A stretch of DNA of 64,000 nt, from assembly GCA_036172665.1 (NCBI GenBank), contig JAYKNF010000030.1:301608-365607 (forward strand). The letters are read 5' to 3'. The stretch comes from Prosopocoilus inquinatus. Taxonomy: Eukaryota > Arthropoda > Insecta > Coleoptera > Lucanidae. The position numbers were made by a program, and so were the translations under genes. The number at the start of each line of letters is the position of its first letter. Within the stretch, counting starts at the first letter, position 1. Shown here in pieces: positions 53,312-64,000 of this stretch. Below the pieces are notes generated by a model. That model worked only from the letters and a program-made list of their open reading frames with translations. It searched no databases and was not told the DNA's origin.

Positions 53312-54373
53312 AAGAACATCTTATCTCAAATCAAAGTTACTGGAGTCCATCGTTACGTCAAATAACAAGATAGATAAGTAAGGATCGATTAGATACATCA
53401 CAGGAACAACGCTAATACGTGTTATTTCGTTCAAAACTATTTCCAGCTTCTGCTGCGTCCGAGAACTTCGTACTTCAATTCAAAGTTACTGGAGTCCATC
53501 GTAACGTCAAATAATATGATAGATAAGTAAGGATCGATTAGATACAACACAGGAACAACGCTAATACGTGTTGTTTCGTTCAAAACTATTTCCAGCTTCT
53601 GCTGCGTCCGAGAACTTCGTATCTCACATCGGAGTTACTGGAGTCCATCGTAACGTCAAATAATATGATAGATAAGTAAGGATCGATTAGATACATCACA
53701 GGAACAACGCTAATACGTTTTATTTCGTTCAAAACTATTTCCAGCTTCTGCTGCGTCCGAGAACTTCGTACTTCAAATCAAAGTTACTGGAGTCCATTGT
53801 AACGTCAAATAACAAGATAGATAAGTAAGGGTCGATTACATACATCACAGGAACAACGCTAACACGTGTTATTTCGTTCAAAACTATTTCCAGCTTCTGC
53901 TGCGTCCGAAAACTTCGTATCTCACATCGGAGTTACTGGAGTCCATTGTAACGTCAAATAACAAGATAGATAAGTAAGGGTCGATTAGATACATCACAGG
54001 AACAACGCTAACACGTGTTATTTCGTTCAAAACTATTTCCAGCTTCTGCTGCGTCCGAGAACTTCGTATCTCAAACCAAAGTTACTGGAGTCCATCGTAA
54101 CGTCAAATAAGAAGATAGATAAGTAAGGATCGATTAGATACATCACAGGAACAACGCTAATACGTGTTGTTTCGTTCAAAACTATTTCCAGCTTCTGCTG
54201 CGTCCGAGAAATTCGTATCTCACATCGGAGTTACTGGAGTCCATTGTAACGTCAAATAACAAGATAGATAAGTAAGGGTCGATTAGATACATCACAGGAA
54301 CAACGCTAACACGTGTTATTTCGTTCAAAACTATTTCCAGCTTCTGCTGCGTCCGAGAACTTCGTATCTCAAA
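52789..54373 (+). repeat. 1.6-kb block repeated at 57952-59536
   Basis: The offset is 5163 bp. Shared rare variants include GTCCAAGAACATCTTATC (near 53308 and 58471), CGTTACGTC, CTTCAATTC and ACGTTTTATT. One source base differs at GATTACATAC near 53836 (GATTAGATAC in the copy). The match ends where AAACC (54374) faces AAATC (59537). Confidence 0.87.
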
Positions 54374-54886
54374 CCAAAGTTACAGGAGTCCATCGTAACG
54401 TCAAATAACAAGATAGATAAGTAAGGATCGATTAGATACATCACAGGAACAACGCTAATACGTGTTGTTTCGTTCAAAACTATTTCCAGCTTCTGCTGCG
54501 TCCGAGAACTTCGTACTTCAAATCAAAGTTACTGGAGTCCATCGTAACGTCAAATAATATGATAGATAAGTAAGGATAGATTAGATACAACACAGGAACA
54601 ACGTTAATACGTGTTATTTCGTTCTAAACTATTTCCAGCTTCTGCTGCGTCCGAGAAATTCGTATCTCACATCGGAGTTACTGGAGTCCATTGTAACGTC
54701 AAATAACAAGATAGATAAGTAAGGGTCGATTAGATACATCACAGGAACAACGCTAATACGTGTTGTTTCGTTCAAAACTATTTCCAGCTTCTGCTGCGTC
54801 CGAGAACTTCGTACTTCAAATCAAAGTTACTGGAGTCCATCGTAACGTCAAATAATATGATAGATAAGTAGGGATAGATTAGATAC

Positions 54887-54983
54887 AACACAGGAACAAC
54901 GTTAATACGTGTTATTTCGTTCTAAACTATTTCCAGCTTCTGCTGCGTCCGAGAACTTCGTACTTCAAATCAAAGTTAGATAC
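54887..54983 (+). repeat. Short 97-bp monomer, GAGAAC / TTCTAAAC type
   Basis: It has the same 52-bp deletion joint on a fourth background: CGTTAATACG, CGTTCTAAAC and CTGCTGCGTCCGAGAAC. The upstream part belongs to a monomer type that is full length elsewhere, so a crossover or conversion probably joined it to a deletion-bearing downstream part. Confidence 0.97.
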
Positions 54984-55219
54984 ATCACAGGAACAACGCT
55001 AATAGGTGTTATTTCGTTCAAAACTATTTCCAGCTTCTGCTGCGTCCGAGAACTTCGTACTTCAAATCAAAGTTACTGGAGTCCATCGTAACGTCAAATA
55101 ATATGATAGATAAGTAAGGATCGATTAGATACATCACATTAACAACGCTAATACGTGTTGTTTCGTTCAAAACTATTTCCAGCTTCTGCTGCGTCCGAGA
55201 AATTCGTATCTCACATCGG

Positions 55220-56835
55220 AGTTACTGGAGTCCATTGTAACGTCAAATAACAAGATAGATAAGTAAGGGTCGATTAGATACATCACAGGAACAACGCTGA
55301 CACGTGTTATTTCGTTCAAAACTATTTCCAGCTTCTGCTGCGTCCGAGAACTTCGTATCTAAAATCAAAGTTACTGGAGTCCATCGTAACGTCAAATAAC
55401 AAGATAGATAAGTAAGGATGGATTAGATACATCAAAGGAACAACGCTAATACGTGTTATTTCGTTCTAAACTATTTCCAGCTTCTGCTGCGTCCGAGAAC
55501 TTCGTATCTCCCATCGGAGTTACTGGAGTCCATCGTAACGTCAAATAACAAGATAGATAAGTAACGATCGATTAGATACATCACAGGAACGACGCTAATA
55601 CGTGTTGTTTCGTTCGAAACTATTTCCAGCTTCTGCTGCGTCCGAGAATTTCGTATCTCAAATCAAAGTTACTGGAGTACATCGTAACGTCAAATAACAA
55701 GATAGATAAGTAAGGATCGATTAGATACATCATATTAACAACGCTAATACGTGTTGTTTCGTTCGAAACTATTTCCAGCCTATGCTGCGTCCGAGAACTT
55801 CGTATCTCACATCGGAGTTACTGGAGTCCATCGTAACTTCAAATAACAAGATAGATAAGTAAGGGTCGATTAGATACATCACAGGAACAACGCTAACACG
55901 TGCTATTTCGTTCAAAACTATTTCCAGCTTCTGCTGCGTCCGAGAACTTCGTACTTCAAATCAAAGTTACTGGAGTCCATCGTAACGTCAAATAATATGA
56001 TAGATAAGTAAGGATCGATTAGATACAACACAGGAACAACGCTAATACGTGTTATTTCGTTCAAAACTATTTCCAGCTTCTGCTGCGTCCGAGAAATTCG
56101 TATCTCACATCGGAGTTACTGGAGTCCATTGTAACGTCAAATAACAAGATAGATAAGTAAGGGTCGATTAGATACATCACAGGAACAACGCTAACACGTG
56201 TTATTTCGTTCAAAACTATTTCCAGCTTCTGCTGCGTCCGAGAACTTCGTATCTCAAACCAAAGTTACAGGAGTCCATCGTAACGTCAAATAACAAGATA
56301 GATAAGTAAGGATCGATTAGATACATCACAGGAACAACGCTAATACGTGTTGTTTCGTTCAAAACTATTTCCAGCTTCTGCTGCTTCCGAGAACTTCGTA
56401 CTTCAAATCAAAGTTACTGGAGTCCATCGTAACGTCAAATAATATGATAGATAAGTAAGGATAGATTAGATACAACACAGGAACAACGTTAATACGTGTT
56501 ATTTCGTTCTAAACTATTTCCAGCTTCTGCTGCGTCCGAGAAATTCGTATCTCACATCGGAGTTACTGGAGTCCATTGTAACGTCAAATAACAAGATAGA
56601 TAAGTAAGGGTCGATTAGATACATCACAGGAACAACGCTAATACGTGTTATTTCGTTCAAAACTATTTCCAGCTTCTGCTGCGTCCGAGAATTTCGTACT
56701 TCAAATCAAAGTTACTGGAGTCCATCGTAATGTCAAATAACAAGATAGATAAGTAAGGGTCGATTAGATACATCACAGAAACAACGCTAACACGTGCTAT
56801 TTCGTTCAAAACTATTTCCAGCTTCTGCTGCGTCC
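55220..56835 (+). repeat. Second copy of 51696-53311
   Basis: Differences from the first copy include CTGCTTCCG near 56389 and CACAGAAACAAC near 56780. From there the next match (56836 onward with about 53610 onward) uses an offset of 3226 bp, two monomers less, showing loss of about 298 bp at the joint. Confidence 0.87.
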
Positions 56836-57951
56836 GAGAACTTCGTATCTCACATCGGAGTTACTGGAGTCCATCGTAACGTCAAATAATATGATAGATA
56901 AGTAAGGATCGATTAGATACATCACAGGAACAACGCTAATACGTTTTATTTCGTTCAAAACTATTTCCAGCTTCTGCTGCGTCCGAGAACTTCGTACTTC
57001 AAATCAAAGTTACTGGAGTCCATTGTAACGTCAAATAACAAGATAGATAAGTAAGGGTCGATTAGATACATCACAGGAACAACGCTAACACGTGTTATTT
57101 CGTTCAAAACTATTTCCAGCTTCTGCTGCGTCCGAAAACTTCGTATCTCACATCGGAGTTACTGGAGTCCATTGTAACGTCAAATAACAAGATAGATAAG
57201 TAAGGGTCGATTAGATACATCACAGGAACAACGCTAACACGTGTTATTTCGTTCAAAACTATTTCCAGCTTCTGCTGCGTCCGAGAACTTCGTATCTCAA
57301 ACCAAAGTTACTGGAGTCCATCGTAACGTCAAATAAGAAGATAGATAAGTAAGGATCGATTAGATACATCACAGGAACAACGCTAATACGTGTTGTTTCG
57401 TTCAAAACTATTTCCAGCTTCTGCTGCGTCCGAGAAATTCGTATCTCACATCGGAGTTACTGGAGTCCATTGTAACGTCAAATAACAAGATAGATAAGTA
57501 AGGGTCGATTAGATACATCACAGGAACAACGCTAACACGTGTTATTTCGTTCAAAACTATTTCCAGCTTCTGCTGCGTCCGAGAACTTCGTATCTCAAAC
57601 CAAAGTTACAGGAGTCCATCGTAACGTCAAATAACAAGATAGATAAGTAAGGATCGATTAGATACATCACAGGAACAACGCTAATACGTGTTGTTTCGTT
57701 CAAAACTATTTCCAGCTTCTGCTGCGTCCGAGAACTTCGTACTTCAAATCAAAGTTACTGGAGTCCATCGTAACGTCAAATAATATGATAGATAAGTAAG
57801 GATAGATTAGATACAACACAGGAACAACGTTAATACGTGTTATTTCGTTCTAAACTATTTCCAGCTTCTGCTGCGTCCGAGAAATTCGTATCTCACATCG
57901 GAGTTACTGGAGTCCATTGTAACGTCAAATAACAAGATAGATAAGTAAGGG

Positions 57952-59536
57952 TCGATTAGATACATCACAGGAACAACGCTAATACGTGTTGTTTCGTTCA
58001 AAACTATTTCCAGCTTCTGCTGCGTCCGAGAACTTCGTACTTCAAATCAAAGTTACTGGAGTCCATCGTAACGTCAAATAATATGATAGATAAGTAAGGA
58101 TAGATTAGATACAACACAGGAACAACGTTAATACGTGTTATTTCGTTCTAAACTATTTCCAGCTTCTGCTGCGTCCGAGAAATTCGTATCTCACATCGGA
58201 GTTACTGGAGTCCATTGTAACGTCAAATAACAAGATAGATAAGTAAGGGTCGATTAGATACATCACAGGAACAACGCTAATACGTGTTATTTCGTTCAAA
58301 ACTATTTCCAGCTTCTGCTGCGTCCGAGAATTTCGTACTTCAAATCAAAGTTACTGGAGTCCATCGTAATGTCAAATAACAAGATAGATAAGTAAGGGTC
58401 GATTAGATACATCACAGGAACAACGCTAACACGTGCTATTTCGTTCAAAACTATTTCCAGCTTCTGCTGCGTCCAAGAACATCTTATCTCAAATCAAAGT
58501 TACTGGAGTCCATCGTTACGTCAAATAACAAGATAGATAAGTAAGGATCGATTAGATACATCACAGGAACAACGCTAATACGTGTTATTTCGTTCAAAAC
58601 TATTTCCAGCTTCTGCTGCGTCCGAGAACTTCGTACTTCAATTCAAAGTTACTGGAGTCCATCGTAACGTCAAATAATATGATAGATAAGTAAGGATCGA
58701 TTAGATACAACACAGGAACAACGCTAATACGTGTTGTTTCGTTCAAAACTATTTCCAGCTTCTGCTGCGTCCGAGAACTTCGTATCTCACATCGGAGTTA
58801 CTGGAGTCCATCGTAACGTCAAATAATATGATAGATAAGTAAGGATCGATTAGATACATCACAGGAACAACGCTAATACGTTTTATTTCGTTCAAAACTA
58901 TTTCCAGCTTCTGCTGCGTCCGAGAACTTCGTACTTCAAATCAAAGTTACTGGAGTCCATTGTAACGTCAAATAACAAGATAGATAAGTAAGGGTCGATT
59001 AGATACATCACAGGAACAACGCTAACACGTGTTATTTCGTTCAAAACTATTTCCAGCTTCTGCTGCGTCCGAAAACTTCGTATCTCACATCGGAGTTACT
59101 GGAGTCCATTGTAACGTCAAATAACAAGATAGATAAGTAAGGGTCGATTAGATACATCACAGGAACAACGCTAACACGTGTTATTTCGTTCAAAACTATT
59201 TCCAGCTTCTGCTGCGTCCGAGAACTTCGTATCTCAAACCAAAGTTACTGGAGTCCATCGTAACGTCAAATAAGAAGATAGATAAGTAAGGATCGATTAG
59301 ATACATCACAGGAACAACGCTAATACGTGTTGTTTCGTTCAAAACTATTTCCAGCTTCTGCTGCGTCCGAGAAATTCGTATCTCACATCGGAGTTACTGG
59401 AGTCCATTGTAACGTCAAATAACAAGATAGATAAGTAAGGGTCGATTAGATACATCACAGGAACAACGCTAACACGTGTTATTTCGTTCAAAACTATTTC
59501 CAGCTTCTGCTGCGTCCGAGAACTTCGTATCTCAAA
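57952..59536 (+). repeat. Second copy of 52789-54373
   Basis: It begins after AAGGGTCG faces AAGGATCG and carries the GTCCAAGAACATCTTATC marker at about 58471. Together with 56836-57980, which matches 53610-54754, it means that parts of 52.8-54.4 kb now exist three times within 7 kb. Confidence 0.86.
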
Positions 59537-60268
59537 TCAAAGTTACTGGAGTCCATCGTAACGTCAAATAACAAGATAGATAAGTAAGGATCGATTAGAT
59601 ACATCAAGGGAACAACGCTAATACGTGTTATTTCGTTCTAAACTATTTCCAGCTTCTGCTGCGTCCGAGAACTTCGTATCTCCCATCGGAGTTACTGGAG
59701 TCCATCGTAACGTCAAATAACAAGATAGATAAGTAGGGATCGATTAGATACATCACAGGAACAACGCTAATACATGTTATTTCGTTCAAAACTATTTCCA
59801 GCTTCTGCTGCGTCCGAGAATTTCGTATCTCACATCAGAGATACTGGAGTCCATCGTAACGTCAAATAACAAGATAGATAAGTAGGGATCGATTAGATAC
59901 ATCACAGGAACAACGCTAGTACATGTTATTTCGTTCAAAACTATTTCCAGCTTCTGCTGCGTCCGAGAACTTCGTACTTCAAATCAAAGTTACTGGAGTC
60001 CATCGTTACGTCAAATAACAAGATAGATAAGTAAGGATCGATTAGATACATCACAGGAACAACGCTAATACGTGTTGTTTCGTTCAAAACTATTTCCAGC
60101 TTCTGCTGCGTCCGAAAACTTCGTATCTCAAATCAAAGTTACTGGAGTCCATCGTAACGTCAAATAACAAGATAGATAAGTAAGGATCGATTAGATCTAT
60201 CACAGGAACAACGCTAATACGTGTTGTTTCGTTCAAAACTATTTCCAGCTTCTGCTGCGTCCGAAAAC

Positions 60269-61049
60269 TTCGTATCTCACATCGGAGTTACTGGAGTCCA
60301 TTGTAACGTCAAATAACAAGATAGATAAGTAAGGGTCGATTAGATACATCACAGGAACAACGCTAACACGTGTTATTTCGTTCAAAACTATTTCCAGCTT
60401 CTGCTGCGTCCGAGAACTTCGTATCTCAAACCAAAGTTACTGGAGTCCATCGTAACGTCAAATAAGAAGATAGATAAGTAAGGATCGATTAGATACATCA
60501 CAGGAACAACGCTAATACGTGTTGTTTCGTTCAAAACTATTTCCAGCTTCTGCTGCGTCCGAGAAATTCGTATCTCACATCGGAGTTACTGGAGTCCATT
60601 GTAACGTCAAATAACAAGATAGATAAGTAAGGGTCGATTAGATACATCACAGGAACAACGCTAACACGTGTTATTTCGTTCAAAACTATTTCCAGCTTCT
60701 GCTGCGTCCGAGAACATCGTATCTCAAATCAAAGTTACTGGAGTCCATCGTAACGTCAAATAACAAGATAGATAAGTAAGGATCGATTAGATACATCACA
60801 GGAACAACGCTAATACGTGTTATTTCGTTCTAAACTATATCCAGCTTCTGCTGCGTCCGAGAACTTCGTATCTCCCATCGGAGTTACTGGAGTACATCGT
60901 AACGTCAAATAACAAGATAGATAAGTAAGGGTCGATTAGGTACATCACAGGAACAACGCTAACACGTGTTATTTTGTTCAAAACTATTTCCAGCTTCTGC
61001 TGCGTCCGAGAACTTCGTATCTCAAATCAAAGTTACTGCAGTCCATCGT
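60269..61049 (+). repeat. 0.78-kb block repeated at 63220-64000
   Basis: The offset is 2951 bp. Both copies have CTAAACTATATCC, GAGTACATCG with TTAGGTACATC, and ACTGCAGTCC. Differences are ATTTTGTTC near 60971 and GATAACTAAGG near 63575. The second copy is cut by the window end, so the full length is unknown. Confidence 0.85.
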
Positions 61050-61241
61050 AACGTCAAATAACAAGATAGATAAGTAAGGATCGATTAGATACATCACAGG
61101 AACAAAGCTAATACGTGTTGTTTCGTTCAAAACTATTTCCAGCTTCTGCTGCGTCCGAAAACTTCGTATCTCAAATCAAAGTTACTGGAGTCCATCGTAA
61201 CGTCAAATAACAAGATAGATAAGTAAGGATCGATTAGATAC

Positions 61242-61361
61242 ATCACAGGAACAACGCTAATACGTGTTGTTTCGTTCAAAACTTCGTACTTCAAATCAAA
61301 GTTACTGGAGTCCATCGTAACGTCAAATAATATGATAGATAAGTAAGGATCGATTAGATAC
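61242..61361 (+). repeat. 120-bp monomer (29-bp deletion)
   Basis: Monomer bases 43-71 are missing: TTCAAAACT runs straight into TCGTACTTC, with AACT shared at both ends (4-bp microhomology). It is unique in the window. As 120 is a multiple of three, the minus-strand frame stays open through one extra monomer and gives an 88-codon open frame at 61133-61399 with an internally duplicated translation. That frame is a by-product, not a gene. Confidence 0.93.
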
Positions 61362-62228
61362 AACACAGGAACAACGCTAATACGTGTTATTTCGTTCAAA
61401 ACTATTTCCAGCTTCTGCTGCGTCCGAGAACTTCGTATCTCCCATCGGAGTTACTGGAGTCCATCGTAACGTCAAATAACAAGATAGATAAGTAAGGGTC
61501 GATTAGGTACATCACAGGAACAACGCTAACACGTGTTATTTCGTTCAAAACTATTTCCAGCTTCTGCTGCGTCCGAGAACTTCGTATCTCAAATCAAAGT
61601 TACTGCAGTCCATCGTAACGTCAAATAACAAGATAGATAAGTAAGGATCGATTAGATACATCACAGGAACAACGCTAATACGTGTTGTTTCGTTCAAAAC
61701 TATTTCCAGCTTCTGCTGCGTCCGAAAACTTCGTATCTCAAATCAAAGTTACTGGAGTCCATCGTAACGTCAAATAACAAGATAGATAAGTAAGGATCGA
61801 TTAGATACATCACAGGAACAACGCCAATACGTGTTGTTTCGTTCAAAACTATTTCCAGCTTCTGCTGCGTCCGAAAACTTCGTATCTCAAATCAAAGTTA
61901 CTGGAGTCCATCGTAACGTCAAATAACAAGATAGATAAGTAAGGATCGATTAGATACATCACAGGAACAACGCTAATACGTTTTATTTCTTTCAAAACTA
62001 TTTCCAGCTTCTGCTGCGTCCGAGAACTTCGTACTTCAAATCAAAGTTACTGGAGTCCATCGTAACGTCAAATAATATGATAGATAAGTAAGGATCGATT
62101 AGATACAACACAGGAACAACGCTAATACGTGTTGTTTCGTTCAAAACTATTTCCAGCTTCTGCTGCGTCCGAGAACATCTTATCTCAAATCAAAGTTACT
62201 GGAGTCCATCGTAACGTCAAATAACAAG

Positions 62229-63391
62229 ATAGATAAGTAAGGATCGATTAGATACATCACATTAACAACGCTAATACGTGTTGTTTCGTTCAAAACTATT
62301 TCCAGCTTCTGCTGCGTCCGAGAAATTCGTATCTCACATCGGAGTTACTGGAGTCCATTGTAACGTCAAATAACAAGATAGATAAGTAAGGGTCGATTAG
62401 ATACATCACAGGAACAACGCTGACACGTGTTATTTCGTTCAAAACTATTTCCAGCTTCTGCTGCGTCCGAGAACTTCGTATCTAAAATCAAAGTTACTGG
62501 AGTCCATCGTAACGTCAAATAACAAGATAGATAAGTAAGGATGGATTAGATACATCAAAGGAACAACGCTAATACGTGTTATTTCGTTCTAAACTATTTC
62601 CAGCTTCTGCTGCGTCCGAGAACTTCGTATCTCCCATCGGAGTTACTGGAGTCCATCGTAACGTCAAATAACAAGATAGATAAGTAACGATCGATTAGAT
62701 ACATCACAGGAACGACGCTAATACGTGTTGTTTCGTTCGAAACTATTTCCAGCTTCTGCTGCGTCCGAGAATTTCGTATCTCAAATCAAAGTTACTGGAG
62801 TACATCGTAACGTCAAATAACAAGATAGATAAGTAAGGATCGATTAGATACATCATATTAACAACGCTAATACGTGTTGTTTCTTTCGAAACTATTTCCA
62901 GCCTATGCTGCGTCCGAGAACTTCGTATCTCACATCGGAGTTACTGGAGTCCATCGTAACTTCAAATAACAAGATAGATAAGTAAGGGTCGATTAGATAC
63001 ATCACAGGAACAACGCTAACACGTGCTATTTCGTTCAAAACTATTTCCAGCTTCTGCTGCGTCCGAGAACTTCGTACTTCAAATCAAAGTTACTGGAGTC
63101 CATCGTAACGTCAAATAATATGATAGATAAGTAAGGATCGATTAGATACAACACAGGAACAACGCTAATACGTGTTATTTCGTTCAAAACTATTTCCAGC
63201 TTCTGCTGCGTCCGAGAAATTCGTATCTCACATCGGAGTTACTGGAGTCCATTGTAACGTCAAATAACAAGATAGATAAGTAAGGGTCGATTAGATACAT
63301 CACAGGAACAACGCTAACACGTGTTATTTCGTTCAAAACTATTTCCAGCTTCTGCTGCGTCCGAGAACTTCGTATCTCAAACCAAAGTTAC
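62229..63391 (+). repeat. Third copy of the CGCTGACACG block (55106-56268)
   Basis: The offset from 55106 is 7123 bp. It repeats CACATTAAC, CGCTGACACG, TATCTAAAATC, GGATGGATTAG, GTAACGATCG, CATATTAAC and CAGCCTATGC. One difference is TTTCTTTCG near 62881 against TTTCGTTCG. The match ends where TTACAGG (56269) faces TTACTGG (63392). Confidence 0.87.
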
Positions 63392-63894
63392 TGGAGTCCA
63401 TCGTAACGTCAAATAAGAAGATAGATAAGTAAGGATCGATTAGATACATCACAGGAACAACGCTAATACGTGTTGTTTCGTTCAAAACTATTTCCAGCTT
63501 CTGCTGCGTCCGAGAAATTCGTATCTCACATCGGAGTTACTGGAGTCCATTGTAACGTCAAATAACAAGATAGATAACTAAGGGTCGATTAGATACATCA
63601 CAGGAACAACGCTAACACGTGTTATTTCGTTCAAAACTATTTCCAGCTTCTGCTGCGTCCGAGAACATCGTATCTCAAATCAAAGTTACTGGAGTCCATC
63701 GTAACGTCAAATAACAAGATAGATAAGTAAGGATCGATTAGATACATCACAGGAACAACGCTAATACGTGTTATTTCGTTCTAAACTATATCCAGCTTCT
63801 GCTGCGTCCGAGAACTTCGTATCTCCCATCGGAGTTACTGGAGTACATCGTAACGTCAAATAACAAGATAGATAAGTAAGGGTCGATTAGGTAC

Positions 63895-64000
63895 ATCACA
63901 GGAACAACGCTAACACGTGTTATTTCGTTCAAAACTATTTCCAGCTTCTGCTGCGTCCGAGAACTTCGTATCTCAAATCAAAGTTACTGCAGTCCATCGT
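63895..64000 (+). repeat. Cut-off monomer at window end
   Basis: These are the first 106 bases of a monomer, truncated by the window edge. The array clearly continues beyond the window. The window start at position 1 falls exactly on the monomer origin chosen here, which is a coincidence of phase and not a boundary. Confidence 0.95.

Larger units (their letters stand above)
1..64000 (+). repeat. Satellite DNA array, 149-bp monomer, head to tail
   Basis: The entire window is tandem copies of one 149-bp monomer, all in one orientation. I set monomer position 1 at ATCACAGG (AACACAGG in some copies). Landmarks are ACGTGTT at 21-27, TTTCGTTC at 29-36, CCAGCTTCTGCTGCGTCCGA at 47-66, ACTGGAGTCCAT at 92-103, AGATAGATAAG at 121-131 and GATTAGATAC at 140-149. 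Copies differ mainly by single-base changes. Monomer starts at 1, 150, 299 and 448 establish the period, and stepping through the window leaves only 25 monomers of other length. No unique sequence interrupts the array, so there is no separate intergenic region to describe. Long homogeneous satellites of this kind are typical of eukaryotic centromeric or pericentromeric heterochromatin. That placement is inferred. The family is not recognised. Confidence 0.99.

Noticed and set aside
61133..61399. 88-codon minus-strand open frame with an internal protein repeat
   Set aside because: The 29-bp deletion makes one monomer 120 bp, a multiple of three, so the same frame is read twice. The repeat in the translation is the satellite period itself.
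1..64000. CRISPR array or other prokaryotic direct-repeat locus
   Set aside because: There are no unique spacers. The full 149 bp is repeated, copies diverge gradually, and no cas gene is present. The length and hierarchy fit eukaryotic satellite DNA.
1..64000. Telomeric repeats, rRNA or tRNA genes, transposon ends
   Set aside because: I saw no short telomere-type repeat, no rRNA or tRNA gene sequence and no terminal inverted or long terminal repeats. Every stretch examined fits the satellite monomer.
1..64000. Regular higher-order repeat with one fixed unit, as in human alpha satellite
   Set aside because: Duplicated units of 596, 842, 1438, 3919 and 3971 bp coexist and overlap, and no single period runs through the window. 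Mosaic block duplication describes it better.
1600..64000. Inverted monomers or palindromic arms
   Set aside because: All monomers counted are in the plus orientation used here. No switch of direction was found at any block joint.

Overview
The whole 64 kb window is one uninterrupted satellite-DNA array. It is built from a monomer of 149 bp (about 39% G+C), and every copy lies in the same orientation. I found no protein gene, RNA gene, transposon, CRISPR array or unique sequence. An array this long and regular points to eukaryotic constitutive heterochromatin, most likely centromeric or pericentromeric. I do not recognise the monomer and cannot name the species or a published satellite family. 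The location at a centromere is inference.

Phase bookkeeping accounts for the window exactly, assuming no compensating indels. Counting from position 1, there are 411 monomers of 149 bp, 19 short ones of 97 bp, one each of 123, 120, 147 and 148 bp, two of 137 bp, and a cut-off 106-bp piece at 63895-64000. That makes 436 complete monomers. The 19 short monomers share one 52-bp internal deletion with the same endpoints. All short open frames in the window are by-products of these length variants, because 149 is not a multiple of 3.

Above the monomer level the array is a mosaic of larger duplicated blocks rather than one regular higher-order repeat. Adjacent duplications are: 3971 bp x 2 (about 2111-10052), 842 bp x 2 (10424-12107), 596 bp x 2 (18531-19722), 3919 bp x 2 (38104-45941) and 1438 bp x 2 (46935-49810). 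Separated duplications of 0.6-4.5 kb connect most of the rest. Their offsets range from about 3 kb to about 47.5 kb. Examples are 25307-29795 with 32816-37304, 24034-26554 with 38579-41099, 31042-32808 with 37210-38976, 574-1730 with 21066-22225, and 3017-4081 with 50559-51623. Block copies are identical or differ at a few bases, so amplification by unequal exchange or conversion is recent compared with monomer divergence.

Most monomers carry one of a few linked sets of variant bases. The commonest alternation joins an upstream end reading AAGGGTCG to a downstream start reading AACACGTG. Exceptions tend to fall at or near recombination joints. Each monomer has about nine CpGs (observed/expected near 1.6), a weak and incomplete resemblance to the CENP-B box, a CACGTG palindrome in one variant class, and a pair of GATA motifs. 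None of these is proven to function. The window shows rapid satellite turnover; I saw no evidence of a new gene system.
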